Positions 16,766 to 25,350 of a stretch of DNA of 43,207 nt are shown piece by piece (positions within the stretch are counted from its first letter, which is position 1; each line of letters starts with the position of its first letter). The notes under the pieces were generated by a model, which was given only the letters and a program-made list of their open reading frames with translations, was not told the DNA's origin and searched no databases. This DNA is from Oscillospiraceae bacterium (GTDB lineage Bacteria; Bacillota; Clostridia; Oscillospirales; CAG-272). Made by a program: the position numbers and the translations under genes. The DNA lies in NCBI GenBank assembly GCA_015064345.1, contig SVSK01000014.1, forward strand, positions 1-43,207, written 5' to 3'.

Positions 16766-17050
16766 TCAGATCCATCTGGTGAGGAGTCCGCATTTCATGA
16801 GCTTTGAGACCGCCGCAGGACATACTGCCTGACCGCCGAGAGTAACTTCAAGAGGCTGTGCATAAGTAACCTTTGCGTCTCCCAGTGCTTCACTTTTCAC
16901 AGCCGCACCGCCGTTTTTTATGTACTCAAGCTGAAGCTCACAAGCCTCGGCAAACTCTGACTGCTGCTCACGGCTCATCTCCTCCACAGTAATCGGATAG
17001 ATGAGGGAAAGAAGAATATCTTCCCCTCGTCTGTCGTTCATAACGCTCAT
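16766..17050 (-). CDS. Head-tail adaptor-like protein
   Basis: 94 residues from ATG 17050 (GGTGG five bases upstream); an in-frame ATG at 17059 lies directly on that site and is less likely. The N-terminal half is helical (REQQSEFAEACELQLEYIKNGG), like gp6-type connector proteins. Directly downstream of the major capsid gene and upstream of head closure, it fits a portal adaptor. Identification rests on position and size. Confidence 0.55.
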   Translation of the reverse strand: MSVMNDRRGEDILLSLIYPITVEEMSREQQSEFAEACELQLEYIKNGGAAVKSEALGDAKVTYAQPLEVTLGGQAVCPAAVSKLMKCGLLTRWI

Positions 17051-17068
17051 CTCATCCACCCAAAGGGC

Positions 17069-18163
17069 TTAGCCCATGTAACGGACTGCAAGCTCAGGAT
17101 AAATGGTCTTGAATGCGTAAAGCACGTCCATAGACAGCATTTCTCTCTTGAACTTCATGTCGTAGCCTCTTACAACGCGAAGCGCAATGCCGTTGTATGT
17201 AGTAACGTAGGACTCAACGCCTGCAGGAGCCTGAAGAGGTCTTGTGATGAACGCAAATGCATCGGGATGGAACACAAGGTTAGCCGCGTGACTGCCAATA
17301 GCTGTTACTTCAGCAGATGCAGACGCAGTAACCTTCGGGTAAACGGATACTGTAACCTTTGTGCCGGATACTGTGCCGTCAGCTGTTGCAACGTAGTTCT
17401 TGCCACCGATCACAAGAACGTCACCCTTAATGATCTTGCCGTTACCTGTGAAGTTCATTGTAATGCTGCCTGCATCATTTGCCGCAGAAGCAAGAGTAAG
17501 GGAGAGTGCGTTTGCTGTGGTCTGATGGTTGCAAACAGCCTGAGACATATAGTTCTCAATGCCGAACACCTTACCGATAGCACCTGTGCGAAGTGCAGAG
17601 CTTGAGCCGCACTTTTCCGCGTTAACGATTGCGGGAACCTGCTTAAGCTGTGATGTTGCAAGGGGATTCCATACAGCGCGTCTTGTGCCTGCGGGAACCT
17701 TGTTCATGTCCAGCGCATAAGAAGCAGAAGCAATGTCGTTAAGACCTGCGGGAGTTGTACCTGCTTCACCTGCAACTGTGGGAATATCCTTGTAGAGTGC
17801 GAGACCCTCTGCGTTGATCTTTTCCGCAAGAGCAACAGCCGCAGGCTCAATGAACATTCTTACAACGGAGTCAAAATCGCACGCAGCCTCAATTGCGCCA
17901 ACCTGCATATCAACTGTTGCAAGATGGTCGAGGGTCACATCAATTGTGTCCTTCTGCATGTTCTCGGGAGCAACACCGGTAGATGCATCAAATTCTGTTG
18001 CGGTAAGCTTAACGGGGCAGCGTACAGAGACTGTGTCGCCCTGCTTTGCCGCGTTGCCTTCGATGTTCTCCTTATACACAAGATTCGGGAACACAAGATT
18101 GTCGATCAGTCTGGGCAGAGCCTCTCTTGCGATCTGCTTAACTGAAATATCAAATTTTGCCAC
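17069..18163 (-). CDS. Major capsid protein, P22 coat type
   Basis: 364 residues. It begins AKFDISVKQIAREALPRLIDNLVFPNLVYKE-like and contains FHPDAFAFITRPL, a segment recognisable from the P22 gene 5 coat family. An inserted beta-rich stretch (about 225-290, IKGDVLVIGGKNYVA) matches the extra domain of that family. It forms the HK97-fold shell without needing a maturation protease, which agrees with no protease gene being present. The start is GTG at 18163; the ribosome site is weak for an abundant protein, which is odd. A 96-base gap separates it from the scaffold gene. Confidence 0.85.
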   Translation of the reverse strand: MAKFDISVKQIAREALPRLIDNLVFPNLVYKENIEGNAAKQGDTVSVRCPVKLTATEFDASTGVAPENMQKDTIDVTLDHLATVDMQVGAIEAACDFDSVVRMFIEPAAVALAEKINAEGLALYKDIPTVAGEAGTTPAGLNDIASASYALDMNKVPAGTRRAVWNPLATSQLKQVPAIVNAEKCGSSSALRTGAIGKVFGIENYMSQAVCNHQTTANALSLTLASAANDAGSITMNFTGNGKIIKGDVLVIGGKNYVATADGTVSGTKVTVSVYPKVTASASAEVTAIGSHAANLVFHPDAFAFITRPLQAPAGVESYVTTYNGIALRVVRGYDMKFKREMLSMDVLYAFKTIYPELAVRYMG

Positions 18164-18259
18164 TTTCTTTACCTATCCTTTCTTTTTTCCATGACGGAGC
18201 GGCCTACCGAGGCTCATTTCATACGCTAACACGTCCGTTTCCTCATGCCGCTCACTTTG

Positions 18260-18694
18260 TCAAATTCGTTTGATCTGCTTGTAATAGTCCGCGTCGCTCA
18301 TGGTGTCGGGGTCAAGGCTCTCGCCTGTGTGGGAAAAGCCTGTTCTCATCCTGACGCCACCACCTGTAAGCGGCGCTTTTTCCTTTTGGCTAAAGAGATA
18401 CGGGTCACTCTCACGAAGCGCACTTATCTGCTCCGCGATGCCGTGTACACCGTCCTCATCAACCGTTACCGCACCCATGTCGATTATCTTTGACACAAGG
18501 TCGCGGTTTCTCACATCCGCCCTGTCAAGCTCCCTCTCAAGGGCAGAGGTGCATCTGATACCTCGTATCTGTTCCTCATAAGCACGGCGCATCTCACCTG
18601 TGTCACCAAACTCCAGTCCAAGCTCGCCCGCTTTTATGAGAAACTCGTCATAAGACAGCTTACCGCCGCCGAAAACCTCGGAAATATCAGCCAT
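18260..18694 (-). CDS. Probable capsid scaffolding protein
   Basis: 144 residues from ATG 18694, preceded by GGAGGGGATATTA and overlapping the portal stop by 8 bases. The protein begins MADISEVFGGGKLSYDEFL, is predominantly helical and charged (EEQIRGIRCTSALERELDRADVRNRDL) and has a flexible tail (DPDTMSDADYYKQ), as in phage scaffold proteins of the GP20/DUF4355 kind. Position between portal and coat supports the role. A longer in-frame ORF to 18808 lies inside the portal gene and is rejected. Confidence 0.65.
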   Translation of the reverse strand: MADISEVFGGGKLSYDEFLIKAGELGLEFGDTGEMRRAYEEQIRGIRCTSALERELDRADVRNRDLVSKIIDMGAVTVDEDGVHGIAEQISALRESDPYLFSQKEKAPLTGGGVRMRTGFSHTGESLDPDTMSDADYYKQIKRI

Positions 18695-20066
18695 TAATAT
18701 CCCCTCCGATCCACTTACTGCGATATTCATCCACGGTAATAATGCCCGCCTCAAGCTCACTGAGATCACGTGCCCTCTGACTCTCGCTGTCATTCCAGTA
18801 TGAGTCATCGAAGGTCACGTTCACAGCCGCATTCTTGTCAATGGGCAGTCCGCAGACCTCAGCCCCGCACCACAGGAGAGCTTCCACAACACCACGCAGG
18901 AACGATGCCACATTTTTCTGATGCTTTGACGCATTCTGTCGCATATCCTGTCTCTCTCCCATGTACTGCGTAGCGGTAAGTCTTACTCGGCCGCCAAGAT
19001 CTCCGAATGTGTAGTGATGTGTGCCAAGGCCGCATCTGAATGACAGATAGTTCAGCTGGCACTGTACAGCCTCGGCGTTTTCAGCGGTACGAAGCTCGGG
19101 ATTGTGCTCTGTTATCATGGGATGATCCGCAAGATCGGAGTCGCCAATGGTAACAAAGAGCTGCTGTGCCACGTCGTCCGGTGTGAAAACGTTGCCGTAC
19201 TCGTCTCGGTTTACAAGAGTCTGATTGATGAATACCTTTTTGCCGCCAAGCTTGATATCTCGGCAGAAATTGTTGAACGCCAGATCCACACCCTTGAGGC
19301 AGTCTGTTGCATCGGCAAATACCGACACGCCAAGTCCCACCGTGGGGTCAATGTTGTTCTGGATGCTCGGCGTGAGGATCGAGAACAGCGGAACGCGAGA
19401 CATGGTGTGTACCACCTCGGGACAGTTTCCAAGGGGTACGTCAGATCTCACCAGACGTCCGTCCACTCTTCTGTAGAACTCGTTTGAAATAACGTATCCG
19501 TCCTCCTCCAAACAGTGGATCTCAAGGTAGACGTATTCTTCCCCTCTGATCTTGCCTTCGGAGACAAACGCCGCTTCAACTATCTTGCCGTCTCTCACGC
19601 TGAGGGGGATGATGTGAGACGCATCCACAAACTCAAAAGCAAATGTTGCCTCAGAGGGGATGATCTCGCCGTCCTCACCGTATGCGCCTGAGATGCGAAG
19701 TATTGCCGCGCCCGTGCCCAGGGCAAATGCCTTCTCCACAAGTCGGTTTGCGTTGCTCATGAAGTCAGTTGTTGAGAGCACCTTGCCGACAAACTCCCCG
19801 CCCACCTCATCGCTGACAGAAATGGCTGTTCTGTCGTTGAGCAGGAGGGATGCCCAGTCCTCGGCAATCTTCTTCGCCATGTTCATTCGGTACAGCTCGC
19901 GGCGGATGAGTCTGCCACCTGCACCGTTTTCGGTAAACTCGTGGAATGAGCGATTGTAGCCCTTCCACCACGCTTCCCATTCGTCGATCTTTTTGTAGTA
20001 CAGAACGTTTGCCGCACCCTCACCGAATCTCTCGGCTATGACCGACAGAATTTCTTCTCCTATCAT
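18687..20066 (-). CDS. Phage portal protein (SPP1 gp6-like)
   Basis: 459 residues, the usual length. It forms the dodecameric DNA entry ring. Typical segments are ELYRMNMAKKIAEDWASLLLND near 55-78, NFCRDIKLGGKKVFIN and the clip/crown end LRGVVEALLWCGAEV. A GGGAGGAAAT ribosome site precedes ATG 20066. It follows terL by 15 bases, in normal packaging-module order. Confidence 0.88.
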   Translation of the reverse strand: MIGEEILSVIAERFGEGAANVLYYKKIDEWEAWWKGYNRSFHEFTENGAGGRLIRRELYRMNMAKKIAEDWASLLLNDRTAISVSDEVGGEFVGKVLSTTDFMSNANRLVEKAFALGTGAAILRISGAYGEDGEIIPSEATFAFEFVDASHIIPLSVRDGKIVEAAFVSEGKIRGEEYVYLEIHCLEEDGYVISNEFYRRVDGRLVRSDVPLGNCPEVVHTMSRVPLFSILTPSIQNNIDPTVGLGVSVFADATDCLKGVDLAFNNFCRDIKLGGKKVFINQTLVNRDEYGNVFTPDDVAQQLFVTIGDSDLADHPMITEHNPELRTAENAEAVQCQLNYLSFRCGLGTHHYTFGDLGGRVRLTATQYMGERQDMRQNASKHQKNVASFLRGVVEALLWCGAEVCGLPIDKNAAVNVTFDDSYWNDSESQRARDLSELEAGIITVDEYRSKWIGGDING

Positions 20067-20081
20067 ATTTCCTCCCTAAAA

Positions 20082-21461
20082 TCAATTGATCTTTCCCATG
20101 TACCGCTCAATGGAGTACTCCATGGCATCAAGTATGTCAATGTCGGAAGTGAAGTTGTCAAGTCGCTTGTCTCCCTCACTCTTTTCATCCCACACCGCGC
20201 ATGAGAGTCCGTCACAAAGCAGTTCACAGTCCTTCAGCAGATGAAATTTCCCTGCAGACATGAGGGAAACCACGAAGGCAATTCGGTCACAGATAGGACG
20301 CTTGGCAGAGTCAACCACAGTTACCGCGCAGTTGTCGGGATCTCTCGCTAAACTTCGTCTGAGCCCGTTTATCAAATACTGGGCCTCGCTGTCGGCAAAG
20401 ACGTATTTGATGTACACGCCCTGCCACCGCTTACGAATAGTCCCGAGAAAAGACGAAAGCTCGCCGTTGATGCGTCCCGAGTCGATCTCACCCTTGCCTC
20501 CCGCTACCGCACGCTCACCTATCACGGTAACACCGCGATAACTGCCCGCTTCTCCTCGAAGAAAAGCGGTTGCAACAAAGGTGGTTTTCGATCTGTTGCC
20601 GCCAAAATCCACTCCCACAGTCACAAAATCAATGTCTGACGCCGGGATATCATCAATGGTAAACAGTCGGGGATCATCCGCAAAGCTTCTGTAGATGAGT
20701 CCTTCTGCGGCGCACCGTTCACCGAGAATATCACGCCTGTACCAGACAGAATTTTTGTCGTACTGGGAGATGATCTCACGCATCCTCTCTTCACTCACCA
20801 CAGGATTGTCGCGAATGGTAAAGTGAGCGTAATTGTAGTAACTACCCTCCCCCGTATCGGCAAACCTATCAATGTAGTCGCGGTAAATGAAGTGATTTGG
20901 GGACGAGGGGTTTAGATCCCAAAAGATCCTCCTGTCTCTCGCGGCAAGCTGACGGTTGAACGCCTCTTTAATGAAGCTGTCCGAGTGGAGATTGATCTCC
21001 GTGGCTATCCACATGCCGTATGAGTTGCCGCGGATTCGCTTGAATGAGTCTGAATTCTTCCCACCCGAGAAGATCACTATCCGCTCTCCCACGGGAGTCT
21101 GTACCTTCAGCGCATCATTCCCGCGATATTTCACCCATGCGCACCGTCCCTCGAAGATGTGCTCAAGCCCAAGGCCATTGCAGTCTCCGATGTTCAGCTT
21201 CGCGTTACCGAGAGTTGATCCGCTGGCAAGGTGAAACTTGTCGGGTGAGGCGTCAAGAAGCGCCGCAAACACGAACACGTTGTCGATAGTCTTGCCCGCG
21301 CGGACTGCACCCTCCGCTATGTTGACCGTGGAGTGGTACGCTCGCCTCATGTACTCTCTGTGACGGGTTCCGAAGATATATCCGCCACAAGATCGCATCG
21401 CAGTATCGCCACCCGCCACATTCCCACCCGTGGAATACTGCATATTTTTATCAGTCATCAC
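20082..21461 (-). CDS. terL: Terminase large subunit, PBSX type
   Basis: 459 residues. It packages DNA: ATPase plus nuclease. Walker A is GAVRAGKT (51-58); the Walker B region is MWIATE (150-155), where the acidic residue before the catalytic Glu is replaced by Ala-Thr, as seen in some PBSX-type terminases. WDLNPSSPNHF (181-191) is a family hallmark. Nuclease acidic residues are in VGVDFGG (282-288), FADSEAQ (355-361) and DILDAMEYS (442-450), all present, so the enzyme looks intact. The start is GTG 21461 or ATG 21458; it overlaps terS by 11 bases. Confidence 0.93.
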   Translation of the reverse strand: MMTDKNMQYSTGGNVAGGDTAMRSCGGYIFGTRHREYMRRAYHSTVNIAEGAVRAGKTIDNVFVFAALLDASPDKFHLASGSTLGNAKLNIGDCNGLGLEHIFEGRCAWVKYRGNDALKVQTPVGERIVIFSGGKNSDSFKRIRGNSYGMWIATEINLHSDSFIKEAFNRQLAARDRRIFWDLNPSSPNHFIYRDYIDRFADTGEGSYYNYAHFTIRDNPVVSEERMREIISQYDKNSVWYRRDILGERCAAEGLIYRSFADDPRLFTIDDIPASDIDFVTVGVDFGGNRSKTTFVATAFLRGEAGSYRGVTVIGERAVAGGKGEIDSGRINGELSSFLGTIRKRWQGVYIKYVFADSEAQYLINGLRRSLARDPDNCAVTVVDSAKRPICDRIAFVVSLMSAGKFHLLKDCELLCDGLSCAVWDEKSEGDKRLDNFTSDIDILDAMEYSIERYMGKIN

Positions 21462-21849
21462 CGAATATCTCCGCGCGGATGGAATCGATCTCGGAATCTA
21501 CCGCCACAACACCACTGTCCTTTGGCTTTGCAGCCTGCATTTTGTTCCATATATCAAAGTAAAGCTTGATCGCCTGAATGTTGCCCTCTTTGGCACTGTC
21601 AAGCAATGAGCTCCAGATATACGGAGCATCAGCCCGTGCAAATCCTCTTGCCAGCTCGGATGCATATTCGGAAAAACTGCCCTCGCGTACCCATTCGGTG
21701 AACTCTTCTTCAGTCACACCGTATTGCGCGATGATCTCATCCGCCCGCTTTCCGTATCTCACCATTGCGTGAGCAATATCCGCCTGGCGCTTGGTTATGC
21801 CGTGCTGTGCGACACTTGCGTCTGTCTCACAAAAATCTGTTTCTTCCAC
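21451..21849 (-). CDS. terS: Terminase small subunit
   Basis: 132 residues. It recognises DNA and feeds it to the large subunit. It starts at GTG 21849 with AAAGGAGG six bases upstream. The N-terminal half holds a helix-turn-helix (ITKRQADIAHAMVRYGKRADEIIAQYGVTEEEFTEWV); the rest is an oligomerisation helix region. It is the first gene of the structural operon and overlaps terL, as usual. Confidence 0.85.
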   Translation of the reverse strand: MEETDFCETDASVAQHGITKRQADIAHAMVRYGKRADEIIAQYGVTEEEFTEWVREGSFSEYASELARGFARADAPYIWSSLLDSAKEGNIQAIKLYFDIWNKMQAAKPKDSGVVAVDSEIDSIRAEIFGDD

Positions 21850-21880
21850 CGGATTCCTCCTTTCTCTCTGCCGTGAGCAT

Positions 21881-21910
21881 ATTGTAGCACAAGAACATCC
21901 GTTCTGTCAT
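21881..21910 (-). promoter_or_regulatory. Candidate promoter of the phage-like operon
   Basis: On the minus strand ATGACA (21905-21910) is separated by 18 bases from TACAAT (21881-21886), about 30 bases upstream of the terS start. It has five of six -35 and five of six -10 matches. It lies just outside repeat family B copy 2. Confidence 0.6.
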
Positions 21911-21966
21911 CCCGCCTTTTTCCCACGTTTTTCGCATGGGGATACGGGAGGATGACGACACCAAAT

Positions 21967-22036
21967 TGTCATCCTGAGCGAAGTAAAACGCAGTCGAAGG
22001 ATCTTCATTAGATTCTTCGACAGGCTCAGAATGACA
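21967..22036. repeat. MITE-like repeat, family B copy 2 (short form)
   Basis: 70 bases with TGTCATCCTGAG at one end and CTCAGAATGACA at the other, and CGAAGGATCTTCATTAGATTC between. It lacks the middle of copies 1 and 3. The remaining 22037-22252 holds no supported gene; it includes GGACGTCTGTCCCTACGG- and CGCCCCTACGG-like strings seen in clostridial spacers. Confidence 0.8.
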
Positions 22037-22252
22037 GGATTGGGGTGTAGTTGGCAGTGATAGAGAAAAGCGGTAATTGTCAGAACGGACAGCCGAGGAC
22101 GTCTGTCCCTACGGGTGAGTTGATAATTGAAACAAAGCGGCACGAATAGAGTGAAGCCTGACCATGCCCGACGGACGAACGACCATCGAACAAGTTCGAT
22201 AACGCCCCTACGGTTTTGGGTGTTGCGGTGGTGGAAGAAAAGCGGCATAAAA

Positions 22253-22276
22253 CAAAAAACCGCGGCGTACCGCGGT
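22253..22276 (-). terminator. Terminator after DUF1934/PHP genes
   Basis: ACCGCGG (22259-22265) pairs with CCGCGGT (22270-22276), loop CGTA; six A's at 22253-22258 give a T-run on the minus strand. Confidence 0.85.
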
Positions 22277-22322
22277 AAAATTACCACAGCACGTCACGGC
22301 TCGTGACACTATTCAGTTAAAC

Positions 22323-23093
22323 CTATGCCCTCACAGGCTCTACGTCAATCTTCAAAATCGTCCGCTGAAGATCGGCACCGCGAAGCTCAACAATGTAGTC
22401 AAGCTCCATAACACCGCCCATCGCGTAGGTAAATCCGCCTCTGCATTTTTTGGTGTAAAGGGCAATTTCAAAAGGAGCAACGGGAGTCTGATAAACGGTA
22501 ATATGCCTTACTCCCTCCTCGCATACAAGAGCACTCACAACGCTTCCCGTGTGATAAATTGACACCGAACCCTCGCGAGTCGGGTCGAATCTGATAACAG
22601 TGTTTGTGTCATCCATAGACTCGCCCTCGGTGTAGGATATCTCGATCACCTGCTTGCCGTCTTCAAGAAGCACCTTTTCTACAGCACCGAGAGTCTCGAA
22701 TACATAAGAATCATCTTCCGTACCCTCGTCGCTGTCAAGAAGCTTCAAAAACAGCTCCAGCTTCTCCGAAAAGCTCTGCATAGGGGAGAAATCCTGCTCA
22801 TCCTCTTCATCCTCCGAGCAGTAATCCATAAGCTCCTCCTCTGTGGGATAGCCTATCACACCGTTCTCACGCTCAAGCATCTCGGCAAGAGCATCATTCA
22901 TCTCCTCAGGATAGTCCTCGGGATCAATGGTGTCGCCGGATCTCTGCACAGGTGGCGGGTCAAACATTGTCATAAAGTTGCCGTAACGGGCAAATCTGTC
23001 CATGTCGTGCACTATGTGTCGGGAAGCCAGCTTTATCTTAACAGTCTGACGTTCAAGGACGATCGGCCCCGCTTCGTAGTTCATCTCGTTCAT
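22323..23093 (-). CDS. DUF1934 beta-barrel protein with acidic insert
   Basis: 256 residues. The ends match DUF1934 (YwiB-like, lipocalin-like barrel, function unknown): VIEISYTEGESMDDTNTVIRF, GVRHITVYQTPVAPFEIAL and GGVMELDYIVELRG. Between the first strand and the core is an extra acidic, probably disordered stretch (about 60-120; YCSEDEEDEQDFS), making it about 100 residues longer than the usual family member. The ATG at 23093 has GAGGAGAAATAAG upstream. It is co-directional with the PHP phosphatase 15 bases upstream and is probably in one operon with it. Confidence 0.75.
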   Translation of the reverse strand: MNEMNYEAGPIVLERQTVKIKLASRHIVHDMDRFARYGNFMTMFDPPPVQRSGDTIDPEDYPEEMNDALAEMLERENGVIGYPTEEELMDYCSEDEEDEQDFSPMQSFSEKLELFLKLLDSDEGTEDDSYVFETLGAVEKVLLEDGKQVIEISYTEGESMDDTNTVIRFDPTREGSVSIYHTGSVVSALVCEEGVRHITVYQTPVAPFEIALYTKKCRGGFTYAMGGVMELDYIVELRGADLQRTILKIDVEPVRA

Positions 23094-23108
23094 CTTATTT
23101 CTCCTCTG

Positions 23109-23885
23109 TCATCTCAGCGGTCGCAGGGTGGGACTTTCATTCAAAATAAGCCCGTATCGCTCCACCATTTCCATTGCCTTGACGTATGACACGCCGTCAT
23201 ATGCCACGTCAGCCGAGTGAGCATCACATCCAATGCAAACCTCAGCTCCTATCTCTCCGCACAGCTCCCAGAAAATATCGCTCGGATAGTGGCGGTTGTC
23301 TCGGATACCGAGCAGGTTTATCTCCAGCGGTACACCGTTTTCCTTGGCACAGCGGATAAGCCTGCCATAGTGTGCATTAAACACCTCGCGCGGTCCCTCG
23401 TAATACACCAGATCAGGATGGGCCACGTAGGTAAACAGACCCGTCTCAATGCCCTCGCATATTTCATCGACATATGTGGCAAGATAAGCCTCGTCAGACG
23501 TACGAACGCCCGAATACTTGCCCGTCAGCTCGTTTTCAATAAAATGCTGACCGAGGATCATATAGTCAAGGGGGTACTCGTTCAGTCTCTTCAGCGTTTC
23601 GGCAAAAAGTTCGGGATAGTACTCTGTCTCAAGCCCAAGCTTTATGTCGATCTTCCCCTTATATTCCTCTCTCAGCGCGAGAATCGTGTTAACATAATCT
23701 TCAAAAAGCTCCCATCTCATTCTGTAGCCTGAATAATAGTCTCCCGGGAATACGTACGGCGCGTGATCGGCAAAGCCAAATGTTTTCAGCCCACCTTGGA
23801 TCGCATTTTCTATATATTCACGTTCACTGCCTGAGGCATGATTGCATCTGGTGGTGTGCGTGTGTAAATTAACAGTCATAGCCAT
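23109..23885 (-). CDS. hisK: PHP-family histidinol-phosphatase
   Basis: 258 residues of the PHP metal-dependent phosphatase family; it dephosphorylates L-histidinol phosphate in histidine synthesis. Metal ligands are visible: HTH (8-10), H16, D40-H41, E86 in GLETEYY, H114 in LGQH, H156 in AHPD and DAH (221-223). No other his genes are nearby, which is common for this isozyme. The ATG at 23885 has GGAGGG six bases upstream. A relaxed-specificity phosphatase of the same family is the alternative. Confidence 0.82.
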   Translation of the reverse strand: MAMTVNLHTHTTRCNHASGSEREYIENAIQGGLKTFGFADHAPYVFPGDYYSGYRMRWELFEDYVNTILALREEYKGKIDIKLGLETEYYPELFAETLKRLNEYPLDYMILGQHFIENELTGKYSGVRTSDEAYLATYVDEICEGIETGLFTYVAHPDLVYYEGPREVFNAHYGRLIRCAKENGVPLEINLLGIRDNRHYPSDIFWELCGEIGAEVCIGCDAHSADVAYDGVSYVKAMEMVERYGLILNESPTLRPLR

Positions 23886-24002
23886 AATAGACCCTCCGTT
23901 TCATTCCAGTATATTCTATCACAAACCGCGGCGGGAAACAATACGAGAATGTAAATTATCCGATATTTTCAAAAAAGTATTTTTCCCTCGACAAAATACG
24001 CC

Positions 24003-24031
24003 TTGACAAACTATTTCCCGTATGCTATAAT
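24003..24031 (+). promoter_or_regulatory. Promoter of zinc-ribbon/sigma-like pair
   Basis: TTGACA (24003-24008), 17-base spacer, TATAAT (24026-24031): perfect consensus, about 60 bases upstream of ATG 24094. Confidence 0.88.
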
Positions 24032-24093
24032 ACAGCCAATCGAACATTTGTTCTTTCTCTCTGCCGTAAATTATTCAATAGGAGAATGATCAA

Positions 24094-24276
24094 ATGGAAA
24101 AAAGACCCATATCCGTCTGCGAGAGTTGCAAAGACGTGCTGTACGACGGAGACACTGCCTACAAGCTGGACGGCGCATACTACTGCCCCGGATGCGTCAC
24201 AGACTCAATGGTAATTTGCCGCGATGACGATTATTACGAATACCCACATGAGAAGTCAATGAGAGAGGATGATTAG
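24094..24276 (+). CDS. Small four-cysteine zinc-binding protein
   Basis: 60 residues with C9-x2-C12 and C31-x2-C34, the spacing of a LIM-like or zinc-ribbon fold, and an acidic tyrosine-rich tail (DDDYYEYPHE). Such small proteins are common in clostridial prophage regions next to a sigma-like regulator; the function is unknown. GGAGAATG precedes the ATG. It overlaps the next gene, so the two are coupled. Confidence 0.7.
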   Translation: MEKRPISVCESCKDVLYDGDTAYKLDGAYYCPGCVTDSMVICRDDDYYEYPHEKSMREDD

Positions 24277-24643
24277 CTTGACGAAGAATTATGCAATGAA
24301 AACTGCAGAAAAACTGCTGTGTGACCTGGAATTATACAGATCATCTTTGAATTTTTACAGGGGAATACTTGAGTGCGAATCCCTGCCTGAAGAGAAGTAC
24401 AAAACGGCCCAGAACAAGATAAAGTACATAGAGCATCTGCTCTCGTCAGCGGAAAATGCGCTTTGCCTCCTTGACGAGACGGAGCGGAAGGTAATAACCA
24501 ATATCTATCTCAACAAAGAAGAGCTGTATGACGTCTGCGAGGAATGTTCCCTTGAGCGGAGCAGCATATACAGATATCGCACAAGCGCACTTAAAAAGAT
24601 CGCCAAGGCTGTGTACGGCATAGACGACAGCCCTGCAGTCTGA
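24269..24643 (+). CDS. Sigma-70 region 4-like / DUF1492-ArpU-type regulator
   Basis: About 121-124 residues. The C-terminal part (LLDETERKVITNIYLNKEELYDVCEECSLERSSIYRYRTSALKKIAKAVYG) is a sigma region 4-like helix-turn-helix of the kind in phage late regulators (ArpU/RinA, DUF1492). These usually sit just upstream of terS; here the pair lies 2.2 kb from the phage-like operon with two host genes between. The start is ambiguous: ATG 24269, TTG 24278 (better spaced from GAGAGG) or ATG 24296. It could activate the terS promoter or be a relic. Confidence 0.7.
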   Translation: MISLTKNYAMKTAEKLLCDLELYRSSLNFYRGILECESLPEEKYKTAQNKIKYIEHLLSSAENALCLLDETERKVITNIYLNKEELYDVCEECSLERSSIYRYRTSALKKIAKAVYGIDDSPAV

Positions 24644-24715
24644 GACAAATAATGAAAAATGCGGCAAGATGCAAACCCATCCTGTCGCGTTTTTGTTTCA
24701 TACTGTTGTATTATC

Positions 24716-25087
24716 TTAATTAATCAGATTGCAAAAATCGATTCCCAAGTGTCTCATTATATCGTTGCATACAGCAGAAAAATTGTTATTTACATCATTA
24801 TTGCTATATCTCAGCACTGTAATCCCAAGGCTCTGCAAATACAAATCTCTCTTTTCATCTGCGATGCGATGCTCGTCCATTTTATGTTGTATGCCGTCTA
24901 TTTCAATTACAATTCTGTTCTTTGCGATGAAAAAATCAACAATATAGTCCCCGATGTTTTTCTGTCTATTCACAGTAACTGGCAACTTTTTCAAAAAATC
25001 ATACCATAGATGTTTTTCTTCTGTAGTCATGTTTTTTCGCAAGGTTTTGGCAATAGAAACATATTTTTTATTATATTTGTAAATCAT
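24716..25087 (-). CDS. DUF559 (Vsr-like) endonuclease-domain protein
   Basis: 123 residues. KTLRKNMTTEEKHLWYDFLK, then GDYIVDFFIAKNRIVIEIDGIQH and RDLYLQSLGITVLRYSN, match DUF559, related to the Vsr mismatch endonuclease fold; the D-x(n)-E-I-D core (VDFF, IEIDG) is kept. Cellular role is unknown; such genes are often lone and mobile among repeats. The ribosome site GGAG lies inside repeat family A copy 2, whose end is 8 bases from the ATG. Base composition is lower in GC than its neighbours, suggesting acquisition. Confidence 0.82.
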   Translation of the reverse strand: MIYKYNKKYVSIAKTLRKNMTTEEKHLWYDFLKKLPVTVNRQKNIGDYIVDFFIAKNRIVIEIDGIQHKMDEHRIADEKRDLYLQSLGITVLRYSNNDVNNNFSAVCNDIMRHLGIDFCNLIN

Positions 25088-25095
25088 GGAATACT

Positions 25096-25159
25096 CTCCT
25101 CATCCGTCACGGACATTGACTGTGTCAATTTCCGCGCCACCTTCTCCGCTGGAGAAGGC
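25096..25159. repeat. Dispersed palindromic repeat, family A copy 2
   Basis: CTCCTCATCCGTCACGGAC, an insert, then CACCTTCTCCGCTGGAGAAGG. It is in the opposite orientation to copy 3 at 25351-25393, so the two bracket 190 bases (25160-25350) that hold no gene I can support. Its end supplies the ribosome site of the DUF559 gene. Confidence 0.75.
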
Positions 25160-25350
25160 TTGTTTAACAATCACAAATACACAAGTACGTTTTAGCGGCT
25201 AATAATATCGGGCTTTTTCAAGTTTTGTTCTCCGTATTAACCGTCTTCAATTCAGACGAAATATTGCGTTTTTTCGTCATGCTCCCTTTTCAGCTCATTA
25301 TTGATTTGTTGATTTTGAATGGTACTTCTCCAGCTCTCCATCTCCCCATG

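Noticed and set aside
18694-18808. N-terminal extension of the scaffold gene to 18808
   Set aside because: It lies entirely within the portal gene, and the ATG at 18694 has a strong GGAGGGG site.
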